From NCBI GenBank assembly GCA_000372225.1, contig AQTY01000045.1:1-8415 (forward strand): DNA of 8,415 nt, in the 5' to 3' direction. Numbering within the stretch: position 1 is the stretch's first letter; each line of letters starts with the position of its first letter. Below are positions 1 through 6,530 of the stretch, piece after piece. This DNA is from Candidatus Nitromaritima sp. SCGC AAA288-L16. GTDB lineage: Bacteria > Nitrospinota > Nitrospinia > Nitrospinales > VA-1. A model generated the notes under the pieces. It was not told the DNA's origin and made no database searches. It worked only from the letters and a program-made list of their open reading frames with translations. The translations under genes and the position numbers were made by a program.

Positions 1-180
1 GCCGTAAAAATGAATACTAAGTGCATCAATATGGCAGAAGAAAAATTCCCATCGCTACAAATATGGGGGACCTTGCCGAGGGAACACTTTTTACTATATC
101 TTGATCGATATGGGAAGGAAGGGCTCAGCGGAAATGGCCCGCCAGAGCGAAAAGAAGATGAAGTATTGTGTAAGGCCTGA
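1..180 (+). CDS. Possible 3' end of an unrecognised gene (5' end outside window)
   Basis: A reading frame is open from the first base to a TGA at 178-180, giving 59 codons with Met at codons 4 and 11. The encoded tail is mixed polar and aromatic (it includes IWGTLPREHF and LLYLDRYGKEG) and is not low-complexity. I recognise no family in it. The other two plus-strand frames have stops within this stretch. It lies upstream of, and in the same direction as, the radical SAM gene, with about 95 bp of AT-rich sequence between. A 59-codon open frame is only weak evidence in itself, so this may be a real C-terminus, a remnant like those at 3.1-3.7 kb, or chance. Confidence 0.3.
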   Translation, partial: AVKMNTKCINMAEEKFPSLQIWGTLPREHFLLYLDRYGKEGLSGNGPPERKEDEVLCKA

Positions 181-275
181 GGGTAGGATGATATTCTATT
201 ATTTAGATATATCGACTAACAAGTTCTATCATTGGAGAATTTTTAGACAAAGAAATTAATGGTACTTAAACCGTT

Positions 276-2087
276 ATGAAAATATTACTTTTATTTCCAC
301 CTGACTGGTTACCGTCCGAACCATATTTAAGCCTTCCGGCCCTAACATCCGTTTTGCGTCCGGCTGGCCACAAGGTAATACAAAAAGATATAAATGTGGA
401 AATGTACGATATGTTTTTCAGTCGTCCTTTTCTCGAACAGGTATCTGATCGCATCACTGGCGAACTCAACCACCTGATCCACGTTGAAAAGCAACGCGCC
501 CTTGATGAAGAAGAATCGATTTTAAAAGTTCAACTACTTGAAAGTACTCCTGAAGTCCTTAGCCAATTATCTTCTGAAGCTGAGGAAGCTAAAGGAATCC
601 TCCGCGGAGAAAGTTTCTACGATATTGACAAGTTAGAATGGGCCACCAATACACTCCATCAAACAATGGCTCGCATTTCACTTGGGTATTATCCTGCACA
701 AATTTGTTTTCCTCCCATAGAAACCGATCTTGCATACAAACCTTTTATGTCGAGCGAAATTTTAGAAGCTATGGATGATGATCAAATCAATGTCTATCGT
801 GATGTTTATCGCCAATTAATTGCTCCTGTAATGAAAAAAGAAAAACCTGGAATGGTCGGAATTTCAATTGTTCAACAAAAGCAAATTATCCCAACGTTCA
901 CTTTTTCCAAGATGATCAAGGGAGAGTTCCCTGACGTACATATAACCATTGGCGGAAATATTGTCACCCGAATCAGAGACGAATTAAAAACACAGGATAA
1001 ATTGTTCGGATATATTGACTCCGCAGTATTATATGAAGGAGAAAATGCTTATTTGCAATTGGTCGATGCGGTAGAAAATTCTAAACCTTTGTCAGGACTG
1101 CCTAATCTTATATATCGAGACGAATCAGGAATTCATGCTAACAAGGATGTATGTTCAGAAGACCTTTCAAAGCTTCCTCCTCCAGACTTTGATGGGCTAG
1201 CTCTGAAAAAATACTTTGTACCGAAGCTAATTCTACCCTTCCTTGCTACTCGAGGTTGTTATTGGGGAAGGTGCACTTTCTGTGATCATTTTCAGGGGTA
1301 TGTCGAAGGCTTCCGCACCATGCAAGTCGACCAAATCATTGACGAAATCCGATTTCTACAGAACAAATATAATACTCGCTATTTTCATTTTACTGATGAA
1401 TCCTATCCTCCTGCCTTATTTCGTAAACTGTCTCAGCGTATAGTCGAAGAAAAGCTAGATATTGTATGGACTACGCACATGCGCTTCGAAGAAACTTTAC
1501 TAGATGAACAAGTTTGGAAAGATGCTCATGCATCAGGATGCCGTTATCTGCATTTTGGTTTTGAATCAGGAAACCAACGGGTTCTCAAGCTCATGGATAA
1601 AGCAACGAAACTTGATGCTATCGAAACTAATTTACGTATGTCCTCTGAAGCGGGAATATGGAATCACATAATGGGGTTCTTCGGATTTCCTGGAGAAAAA
1701 AAAGAAGAAGCGGAAGACAGTAAGCATTTTGTGCTTAAGAATAGGGAACACGTGCACTCCCTAGGTTTTATGACCTATGTCCTTGGGAAATATTCGCCTG
1801 TCGCATTTGAACCTGAGAAATATGGCGTGAGTTATTATAAAAATCCAGAATGGGACCTTGCGTTGGATTATTATTTTACATTGAAAGAGGGGCTGAATAT
1901 TCAGGAAGCCCTAGATGTATTTGAAGAATTTGAACGAAACCATGATCCAAAATGGGATTTACGGACTTGTGTTCGTGAATATGTCTATCTTTACATAGAG
2001 CACTTTGGAAATAATAACCTTCCTCAATTAAAAATGCGATCAGACCAACAAAAAGAAAAACATCATACATCAGTAGGCATGGTCTGA
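276..2087 (+). CDS. B12-binding domain radical SAM protein, CX4CX2C variant
   Basis: A predicted cytosolic radical SAM enzyme with an N-terminal cobalamin-binding-like domain; its substrate is unknown. The N-terminus MKILLLFPPDW and the run SLPALTSVLRPAGHKV (about 19-34) are typical of the Rossmann-like B12-binding domain. The next core strand, PGMVGISIV, comes only at about 191-199, so residues 50-190 form a large, partly charged helical insertion. ITIGGN (224-228) and YEGENAY (253-259) fit the rest of the domain. The radical SAM core begins at LATRGCYWGRCTFC, with cysteines C328, C333 and C336. This spacing is CX4CX2C rather than the usual CX3CX2C. Later core motifs are FHFTDES, FGFESGNQRVL and GFFGFPGE, and a roughly 100-residue tail follows. 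ATG 276 is the first start after an in-frame TAA at 267-269 and matches the family N-terminus, although no clear Shine-Dalgarno precedes it. The dehydrogenase gene follows after 37 bp and is probably co-transcribed. Family assignment is firm; the reaction is not. Confidence 0.93.
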   Translation: MKILLLFPPDWLPSEPYLSLPALTSVLRPAGHKVIQKDINVEMYDMFFSRPFLEQVSDRITGELNHLIHVEKQRALDEEESILKVQLLESTPEVLSQLSSEAEEAKGILRGESFYDIDKLEWATNTLHQTMARISLGYYPAQICFPPIETDLAYKPFMSSEILEAMDDDQINVYRDVYRQLIAPVMKKEKPGMVGISIVQQKQIIPTFTFSKMIKGEFPDVHITIGGNIVTRIRDELKTQDKLFGYIDSAVLYEGENAYLQLVDAVENSKPLSGLPNLIYRDESGIHANKDVCSEDLSKLPPPDFDGLALKKYFVPKLILPFLATRGCYWGRCTFCDHFQGYVEGFRTMQVDQIIDEIRFLQNKYNTRYFHFTDESYPPALFRKLSQRIVEEKLDIVWTTHMRFEETLLDEQVWKDAHASGCRYLHFGFESGNQRVLKLMDKATKLDAIETNLRMSSEAGIWNHIMGFFGFPGEKKEEAEDSKHFVLKNREHVHSLGFMTYVLGKYSPVAFEPEKYGVSYYKNPEWDLALDYYFTLKEGLNIQEALDVFEEFERNHDPKWDLRTCVREYVYLYIEHFGNNNLPQLKMRSDQQKEKHHTSVGMV

Positions 2088-2113
2088 TTTCCTTGTAAAT
2101 ATTTTTATTAGTT

Positions 2114-2118
2114 AAGGA
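2114..2118 (+). promoter_or_regulatory. Ribosome binding site of the 2-hydroxyacid dehydrogenase gene
   Basis: AAGGA lies 6 nt before ATG 2125, at good Shine-Dalgarno spacing, and supports this start. It sits in the 37 bp gap after the radical SAM gene, so the downstream gene can be translated independently within a shared transcript. Confidence 0.65.
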
Positions 2119-2124
2119 TAAAAT

Positions 2125-3063
2125 ATGACCATCGAAGGGGATTTCAGTCCAAAAGTAGTGGTAACATCTCTCTCCTTTGCAAAATCCACGGTTCTTAGAA
2201 AAGAACTTCTAAAGGTTTTCCCAAATTCTATTTTTACTAATCATCGCCAGAAGTTACTCGGAGAAAAAATGATCGAGTTTATTGGTGATGCGGATGCTGC
2301 AATAGTCGGAGTCGAAACTATAGATGACTCGATATTAAGACATACAACTAAGCTTAAAATAATTTCTAAATACGGTGTAGGGCTCGATAATATCGATTTG
2401 GAATCATTAAAAAATAGAGATATCTTTTTAGGGTGGACAGGAGGCACCAACAAACGATCTGTTTCTGAGTTGACTTTGTGTTTTATGTTAGGGCTTTGCC
2501 GAAACGTGTTCTGTTCTAGTTTTAAATTGAAGAAGTTAGAATGGGAAAAAGACGGTGGCCATCAACTTTCAGGTAAAACTGTTGGAATCGTTGGATGTGG
2601 TCACACTGGCTCTGATGTTGTGAGGTTATTAGCACCTTTTGGCTGCAATTTACTAGTGAACGACATTGTTGACAAATCAAATTTTTGTCAAGAGCAGGGA
2701 GCATCACAAGTAAATTTAGACACAGTAATAGAACAGTCAAATATAATTAGTCTACACGTCCCATTGACAAAACAAACCCATCAAATGATCAATGCAAATT
2801 TTCTGCAAAAAATGAAATCGACTGGGTTTTTAATAAATACTAGCCGTGGTCAAGTGGTGGACCAAGAAGCTCTAAAAAAAGCCATGATACAAGGGGACAT
2901 TTGCGGGGCGGCACTAGATGTGTTCGTAGAAGAACCTCCAGTTGACAAAGATTTCCTTTCCCTCCCCAATCTTATGGTTACCCCTCACATTGGAGGAAAT
3001 GCGCAAGAGGGAGTGGAAGCTATGGGGCGCGCAGCTATTAAACACTTGGTTTTATTTTTTTAA
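2125..3063 (+). CDS. D-isomer-specific 2-hydroxyacid dehydrogenase (phosphoglycerate dehydrogenase-like)
   Basis: Predicted cytosolic NAD(H)-dependent dehydrogenase that interconverts a D-2-hydroxyacid and its 2-oxoacid. The split substrate domain spans about residues 10-110, including SKYGVGLDNIDL (81-92). The nucleotide domain has VGIVGCGHTG with Gly 157, 159 and 162, followed by D180 at the end of the second strand, which suggests NAD over NADP. The catalytic residues are in place: R241 in NTSRGQVVD, an acidic residue (E269 or E270) in DVFVEEPP, and H288 in TPHIGG. At 312 residues it has no C-terminal ACT regulatory domain, so it resembles the short phosphoglycerate dehydrogenase-like members of the family rather than full-length SerA. 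It probably shares a transcript with the upstream radical SAM gene, which suggests it handles an intermediate of the same pathway (inference). A housekeeping role in serine synthesis is the main alternative. The gene ends in a T-rich stretch and appears complete. Confidence 0.9.
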   Translation: MTIEGDFSPKVVVTSLSFAKSTVLRKELLKVFPNSIFTNHRQKLLGEKMIEFIGDADAAIVGVETIDDSILRHTTKLKIISKYGVGLDNIDLESLKNRDIFLGWTGGTNKRSVSELTLCFMLGLCRNVFCSSFKLKKLEWEKDGGHQLSGKTVGIVGCGHTGSDVVRLLAPFGCNLLVNDIVDKSNFCQEQGASQVNLDTVIEQSNIISLHVPLTKQTHQMINANFLQKMKSTGFLINTSRGQVVDQEALKKAMIQGDICGAALDVFVEEPPVDKDFLSLPNLMVTPHIGGNAQEGVEAMGRAAIKHLVLFF

Positions 3064-3110
3064 AAATTCTCTCAAAGACAAAATATAAAACCAGACTCGA
3101 TTGATACTAA

Positions 3111-3131
3111 CCGTCAACACTTTAGTGACGG
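3111..3131. terminator. Possible intrinsic hairpin between converging genes
   Basis: CCGTCA (3111-3116) pairs with TGACGG (3126-3131) around a 9-nt spacer. One further C-G pair is possible if an A is bulged. The stem straddles the stop codon of the minus-strand aminotransferase remnant and lies about 50 bp beyond the stop of the plus-strand dehydrogenase, where a shared terminator would sit. Neither strand has a strong T-tract right after the stem, so termination is not certain. Confidence 0.3.
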
Positions 3132-3442
3132 CAGCGAACAATTAAGTCTGTCACCACTCCAATTACCCGCTCTATATCCCCGATCGACATAAGAGGATAA
3201 AGGGAGAGTGAGGTAGATCTTTCTGAATAGTACGTAACAAAAGTGAACTGATCTTTAAGAATTCCGTATTCTTTCTGATAATACGAATGTAGATGAAGCA
3301 CGTTATAATGAACGGCAACCCCAATACCCATTGATTTAATAACATCAATAAATTGGTCCTCAACATCGTGAGTTGTTCGAGTCGCAAAGCAATTATATAC
3401 ACAGGGTAATTGAGGAGAAGTGCTACTAGTAAAAAATTTCAT
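3122..3442 (-). pseudogene. 3' remnant of a DegT/DnrJ/EryC1-family sugar aminotransferase
   Basis: The intact family consists of PLP-dependent sugar aminotransferases of roughly 370-400 residues that aminate keto-sugar nucleotides for glycan synthesis. Only about the last 100 residues are present. Recognisable segments are SMGIGVAVHYNVLHLHSYYQ (about 38-57 from the ATG at 3442), which matches the family's conserved VHY-P-H-YY motif, then a spaced YYSERSTSLSLYP, MSIGDIERVI and a terminal helix. The whole PLP-binding large domain, including the Schiff-base lysine, is missing. The homologous part shows no frameshift or internal stop, so the loss looks recent. The frame remains open further upstream to 3607, but that part is antisense to the asparagine synthetase remnant and has no aminotransferase character. 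Homology starts at about 3412-3440. The fragment cannot be an active aminotransferase. Confidence 0.8.
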
Positions 3443-3450
3443 ACAAATAT

Positions 3451-3684
3451 GTGAGACAAATGAATATGGCCCATGCTGTTGAAACTCGTTGTCCTTATCT
3501 TGATCATCATGTGATCGAGATAGTCCTTGGTTTGCACAATACCGCAAAATTAAATTCGCAACGCAACAAGGAGATTCTGCGTTGGATGAACGAGCAATTA
3601 TTTCCACCTGGACTTCGTGAAAAAGGCAAACAGGCTTTCTACATGCCTATGACTACTTGCTACACAAATCGTTTTCTTAGTTGA
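3451..3684 (+). pseudogene. asnB: 3' remnant of glutamine-hydrolysing asparagine synthetase
   Basis: AsnB-type enzymes (usually about 600 residues) transfer glutamine-derived ammonia to an AMP-activated carboxylate. Paralogues are common in glycan loci. Here only a C-terminal synthetase-domain piece of about 75 codons remains. RQMNMAHAVETRCPYLDHHV matches the family's DRMSMAHSVEARVPFLDH block. It is followed by AKLNSQRNKEILRW and then LFPPGLREKGKQAFYMPM, which matches the LPPEI-RRKQGFGVP block. The N-terminal glutaminase domain with its Cys2 nucleophile and the ATP-pyrophosphatase SGG-DSS loop are both absent. Coding resemblance begins almost at the GTG at 3451; in the same frame a TAA lies at 3430-3432. 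The fragment is in frame through to its TGA. Its broken 5' end faces the broken 5' end of the aminotransferase remnant on the other strand. It is very unlikely to be functional. Confidence 0.82.
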
Positions 3685-3955
3685 GCCTGAAGGCTCTTGA
3701 CTCCACAAACAGTCTCAAAACAAGGATGGTTTCAGTGAAACTATATTGAGACTTTGTTCCTGCTGACAGAAAATGGAAGTATGCTGGGGTTTCGCCAACT
3801 TGCATCTCTTGCTTTGTTGGAGGAGTGGGTGACAGTTTTTGAATCCGATCAATGAGATGGGCCATTTGACACCTTGCCGAGATAAAGCCTTACACGCCAA
3901 ATGTCGTAAAATTTTTAAGCTTTTTTATAGGATAATCTCAAACATTAAGAAAAAG
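3685..3955. other. Spacer without a recognisable gene; contains inverted repeats
   Basis: About 270 bp separate the asparagine synthetase remnant from the 3' end of the second radical SAM gene. Short open frames occur on both strands (for example 62 codons on the minus strand at 3677-3865), but none resembles a family I know and they overlap one another. The stretch contains a small perfect hairpin (GAGCC, TGAA loop, GGCTC) at 3683-3696, next to the remnant's stop codon, and the nested palindrome at 3711-3753. It may be further gene or insertion-element debris, but I could not identify any transposase in it. Confidence 0.4.
3711..3753. repeat. Nested inverted repeat (stem within a stem)
   Basis: AGTCTCAA (3711-3718) is exactly complementary to TTGAGACT (3746-3753). 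Inside that pair, GTTTCA (3729-3734) is exactly complementary to TGAAAC (3736-3741) around one central base. The inner arms would form a short hairpin and the outer arms an eight-pair stem around it. No T-tract follows on either strand, so it does not look like an intrinsic terminator. It could be a recombination end, a protein-binding site or a small structured RNA; its role is unknown. Confidence 0.45.
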
Positions 3956-3957
3956 CT
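3918..3957. terminator. Weak A/T-rich inverted repeat at the end of the second radical SAM gene
   Basis: AGCTTTTT (3918-3925) pairs with AAAAAGCT (3950-3957), which overlaps the minus-strand stop codon at 3956-3958. The loop is 24 nt and only two of the eight pairs are G-C. Its position suits a terminator for the minus-strand operon, but the stem is weak and A/T runs are frequent here. Confidence 0.2.
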
Positions 3958-5533
3958 AACCCGTGTGATCTATTCCATATTCAAGGTCGGCAATGTGGGA
4001 AGATTCGTTCTCAGGAGTAATATTTGAAGAACGTATGTATTTGTCCATATATTCAATTTTTAACTCGTTAAAAATTTTTCTTCCCTCTGGGGTATTTTTT
4101 TCAGCTCGTTCAATATCTTTCCATCTATTCTTAGGCATATTAACATAAAAGACAAAGCATTTTTGTAGGCCTTCTATTTCGTCGGGAGTATATTGTTCTT
4201 GATACAACATTGGTTTATCAGTTAACGCCTTGGTTATTGTTTCAGGGTTCACAAGACCTAACTCTTCACATTTTTTTCTTAGTGGCGTTCCATGAAAGGG
4301 AACGAACGAGTAAAGGTTTTGATTATGTGATTTAATATGTCGGTTAAGTTCAACCGTGTGCATTGCTAAATTGCGAGTTTCAGTGGGGAATCCAGTTATA
4401 TTATTAACACTAAAAGCAATATCGTATTTTACAGGGATTTTCAAGGCTTCAATTATAGGTCCATTTTTCCAGTCACGTTTCAGTAATTTTTTACGAAATG
4501 CTTCGTTGCCATGCTCAATTCCAAAAGATATGCGATGAAGACCAATCTCTGCAAGGCGTTTAACTTTATAATCAGTTAAGGTTTCTGGACGTGTCTGCAT
4601 CCAAAAGGGTAGTTTTATCTCTGAATACATTTCGCAGAATTCATCAAATTCCTGATTATTCCAAGAAAGAAATGTATCAGCCCAGAAATAGTTATATTCC
4701 ACTCCATAATTATTCTTAAAATATTTCAATTCTTGATAAACAAGATTGATGCTTTTTTTTCGGAAAAAATTTTTATCTGTTTGATCATTATAAAGTGTTA
4801 TCTGATCTGGGGAATTGCAGAAGGTACATTTATACGGGCATCCTCTAATCGTTTCTACTGGCATCATCTTGTACCATTTGCCCGCCATAGGACGATAAAG
4901 TCTTTGCTCCTCGAACAGATCAATATCAATTATCGGGGTATCGTTAATATCAAATGGATTGGAAATCGGATTTTTAATAACTTCTCCATTCTCCTGCTTT
5001 ATCCATAGATTCGTGACATCGCTATAAAACTGCCCCTTATCTAGTCGGTCGCATAAATCGATCATCGCATTTTCTCCTTCACCAATACATACCATATCAA
5101 TCAAACGATGATTAATGACTAACTCCGGGGCAAATGTAGGGAAAACTCCTCCAGCTATAACGGGGATTTTATGACGTAGGATAAACTCCTCTACTTCCTC
5201 AAGCAAACGCGAGCCCAGTATCCACATATCCTCGGTGGTAGAAAGGGCTATTAAGTCTGGTTGAAACGTTTCCACCTTATTCTTAATATCATCTCGCCAA
5301 TCAGTATCGCGCATCTGAATGCCTTTTTCACTGGAGGCGAATGGAGCCACATTAAGTCGCTCGGATTTGGTCCCATCAGAGTCAATACCATGATCGGTTT
5401 GATAATAGGTAGAGTCGAATAGATCCACTGAATGTCCACGCCCCTTAAGTAAGGCAGAAAATAGAGCTATGGCTGGCGGAAGCATATTCATGCCGTATGT
5501 ATTTGGATAAATAAAAAGTACCTTAATGCTCAT
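3956..5533 (-). CDS. B12-binding domain radical SAM protein (canonical CX3CX2C)
   Basis: A 525-residue predicted cytosolic cobalamin-binding radical SAM enzyme; its substrate is unknown. The N-terminus MSIKVLFIYPNTYG, then LPPAIALFSALLKGRGHSV (about 18-36), PDLIALSTT (92-100), IPVIAGGVFPT (123-133) and IGEGENA (150-156) form a compact, ordinary B12-binding domain. The radical SAM core starts at TIRGCPYKCTFC, with C232, C236 and C239 in the usual spacing. FWADTF (283-288), FGIEHGNEAFR (337-347) and GFPTET (381-386) are later core strands and the SAM-contact region. A charged tail of about 80 residues ends the protein. No Shine-Dalgarno precedes ATG 5533, but the N-terminus fits the family. The gene lies on the same strand as pgl but 215 bp beyond it, so it may have its own promoter. 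It differs enough from the 603-residue enzyme at 276-2087, especially in the N-terminal domain, that it is not a recent duplicate. Confidence 0.92.
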   Translation of the reverse strand: MSIKVLFIYPNTYGMNMLPPAIALFSALLKGRGHSVDLFDSTYYQTDHGIDSDGTKSERLNVAPFASSEKGIQMRDTDWRDDIKNKVETFQPDLIALSTTEDMWILGSRLLEEVEEFILRHKIPVIAGGVFPTFAPELVINHRLIDMVCIGEGENAMIDLCDRLDKGQFYSDVTNLWIKQENGEVIKNPISNPFDINDTPIIDIDLFEEQRLYRPMAGKWYKMMPVETIRGCPYKCTFCNSPDQITLYNDQTDKNFFRKKSINLVYQELKYFKNNYGVEYNYFWADTFLSWNNQEFDEFCEMYSEIKLPFWMQTRPETLTDYKVKRLAEIGLHRISFGIEHGNEAFRKKLLKRDWKNGPIIEALKIPVKYDIAFSVNNITGFPTETRNLAMHTVELNRHIKSHNQNLYSFVPFHGTPLRKKCEELGLVNPETITKALTDKPMLYQEQYTPDEIEGLQKCFVFYVNMPKNRWKDIERAEKNTPEGRKIFNELKIEYMDKYIRSSNITPENESSHIADLEYGIDHTG

Positions 5534-5748
5534 GAGTTTTTTTGTTATGTAAAAAAATTATTACTATCTTACAAACACGAATATGTGAACAATTGTAATC
5601 TCATAAATGAATAATAGCAGTAAAAACCGTAGGTACAGAATTAACATCACATATGAGTAGAAAAGATTAAATTACCTCGCATACGAAATTTTTTTTTGGA
5701 ATTATTTCAAAAAATTTTAATCCTAAACAACAAACAACTAATTTAATC
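5534..5748. other. AT-rich intergenic gap upstream of the second radical SAM gene
   Basis: This 215 bp gap is strongly AT-rich with long A and T runs. Read on the minus strand, TTGTAA and TACATA occur 17 bp apart close to the start of the radical SAM gene. That is at best a weak sigma-70-like match in such biased sequence. No riboswitch fold was recognised. In particular I did not see a cobalamin-riboswitch B12-box, which might have been expected before a B12-dependent enzyme. Confidence 0.3.
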
Positions 5749-6474
5749 CTATGAAAAATTTAAAAGAGATGCAGCAGCATGATCCAAAAACCATTCTCCT
5801 TTAATATAGTCCGTTGGGAATCTATTACTTCTCGAATTTTCTGAAACCAAATCGGACACTATAGCAGCTTTGCCTGATCCGGTAACATGATAGGTAACAC
5901 GTCCCGAACGCTTGAGAGCGCAGGGAGTCAGTGTAATACGTTTTTTCCCCGTGACTGGGTGTTCCACAACTGCACAAAACCTCTGAGTATCCAACAGAGA
6001 TTCCTGGCCCGGGAAAAGAGAAGCTGTATGCCCATCAGAACCTATCCCTAAAAGCACCCAGTCGAATAATTTCCGTTCATCTTTTCTAAGTGCCAAATGA
6101 TTGATGATTTCTTTTTCATACCGCAAAGATTCGCCAGAAGGCTCTTTCTCCCCACGAACACGATGTATATTTTTCTCTGGAATCTGAATATCATTTAAAA
6201 AGGTGCGCTGAATATTGAGATAGTTGCTTTCCTCATGCTCAGGAGACACGCAGCGCTCATCGGCCCAGAAAATATGGACCCGCTCCCAATATATAGATTC
6301 AAGTGATTTTAAGTTGGCAAGATTACGATAAACCAGGGAGGCAGTGGCACCTCCTGAAAGAACAACTGAAAACACGTCATCTGTCTTTTCCGCTTGTTGA
6401 ATTTGGTCACACCAACTGAAGGCTATTTCTTCAGCCATAGATTCTAAGTCAGTAAAAATACGAATCGTAGCCAT
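5749..6474 (-). CDS. pgl: 6-phosphogluconolactonase
   Basis: Hydrolyses 6-phospho-D-glucono-1,5-lactone to 6-phosphogluconate, the second step of the oxidative pentose-phosphate pathway, in the cytosol. The 241-residue length is normal for the bacterial Pgl/DevB family, which is related to glucosamine-6-phosphate deaminases. Diagnostic motifs are VVLSGGATA (37-45, phosphate-binding), FWADERCV (69-76), LLGIGSDGHTASLFPG (141-156, catalytic region) and KRITLTP (178-184). GSGKA (199-203) and a short C-terminal helix follow. The GSDGHTASLFPG segment distinguishes it from NagB-type deaminases. The start is ATG 6474, with an AGG only 3 nt upstream as a weak ribosome site. It lies 56 bp after the aldolase-like gene on the same strand. 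Pgl genes usually sit beside zwf or gnd; neither is seen here, and its neighbours are glycan-type genes. Confidence 0.93.
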   Translation of the reverse strand: MATIRIFTDLESMAEEIAFSWCDQIQQAEKTDDVFSVVLSGGATASLVYRNLANLKSLESIYWERVHIFWADERCVSPEHEESNYLNIQRTFLNDIQIPEKNIHRVRGEKEPSGESLRYEKEIINHLALRKDERKLFDWVLLGIGSDGHTASLFPGQESLLDTQRFCAVVEHPVTGKKRITLTPCALKRSGRVTYHVTGSGKAAIVSDLVSENSRSNRFPTDYIKGEWFLDHAAASLLNFS

Positions 6475-6530
6475 TTACCTATGCGCCAAAAATGGGAATG
6501 AAAAAAATAATTTTAGAAAAAGCCATGCGC

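Noticed and set aside
259..279. Six-codon ORF (ATG GTA CTT AAA CCG TTA TGA) overlapping the first radical SAM start as ATGA
   Set aside because: It could be a coupling leader, but it has no convincing ribosome site and such short frames are common in this AT-rich stretch.
3443..3607. 5' extension of the minus-strand aminotransferase frame beyond 3442
   Set aside because: It is open by chance opposite the asparagine synthetase remnant, whose plus-strand frame has clear family motifs. The minus-strand translation has none.
70..3881. Shared 11-mer ACCTTGCCGAG at 70-80 and 3871-3881, considered as an element boundary repeat
   Set aside because: Several chance 11-mer matches are expected in a window this size, and the flanks do not match.
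3677..3900. Overlapping minus-strand ORFs in the spacer, considered as a transposase remnant
   Set aside because: No transposase motif or catalytic DDE context could be recognised, and two overlapping frames of similar length suggest chance.
5564..5647. A 27-codon hydrophobic minus-strand ORF (begins MLILYLRFLLLLF) upstream of the second radical SAM gene
   Set aside because: T-rich strands encode hydrophobic residues by composition alone. There is no Shine-Dalgarno before its ATG.
5690..5730. A/T-rich imperfect inverted repeat after pgl, considered as a terminator
   Set aside because: The stem is interrupted by mismatches, and the tract following it on the minus strand is A-rich rather than T-rich.
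6475..6530. Direct 7-mer ATGCGCC at both ends of the pgl-aldolase gap
   Set aside because: It is only two copies of a 7-mer in a 56 bp gap, with no hairpin or tract to give it a role.
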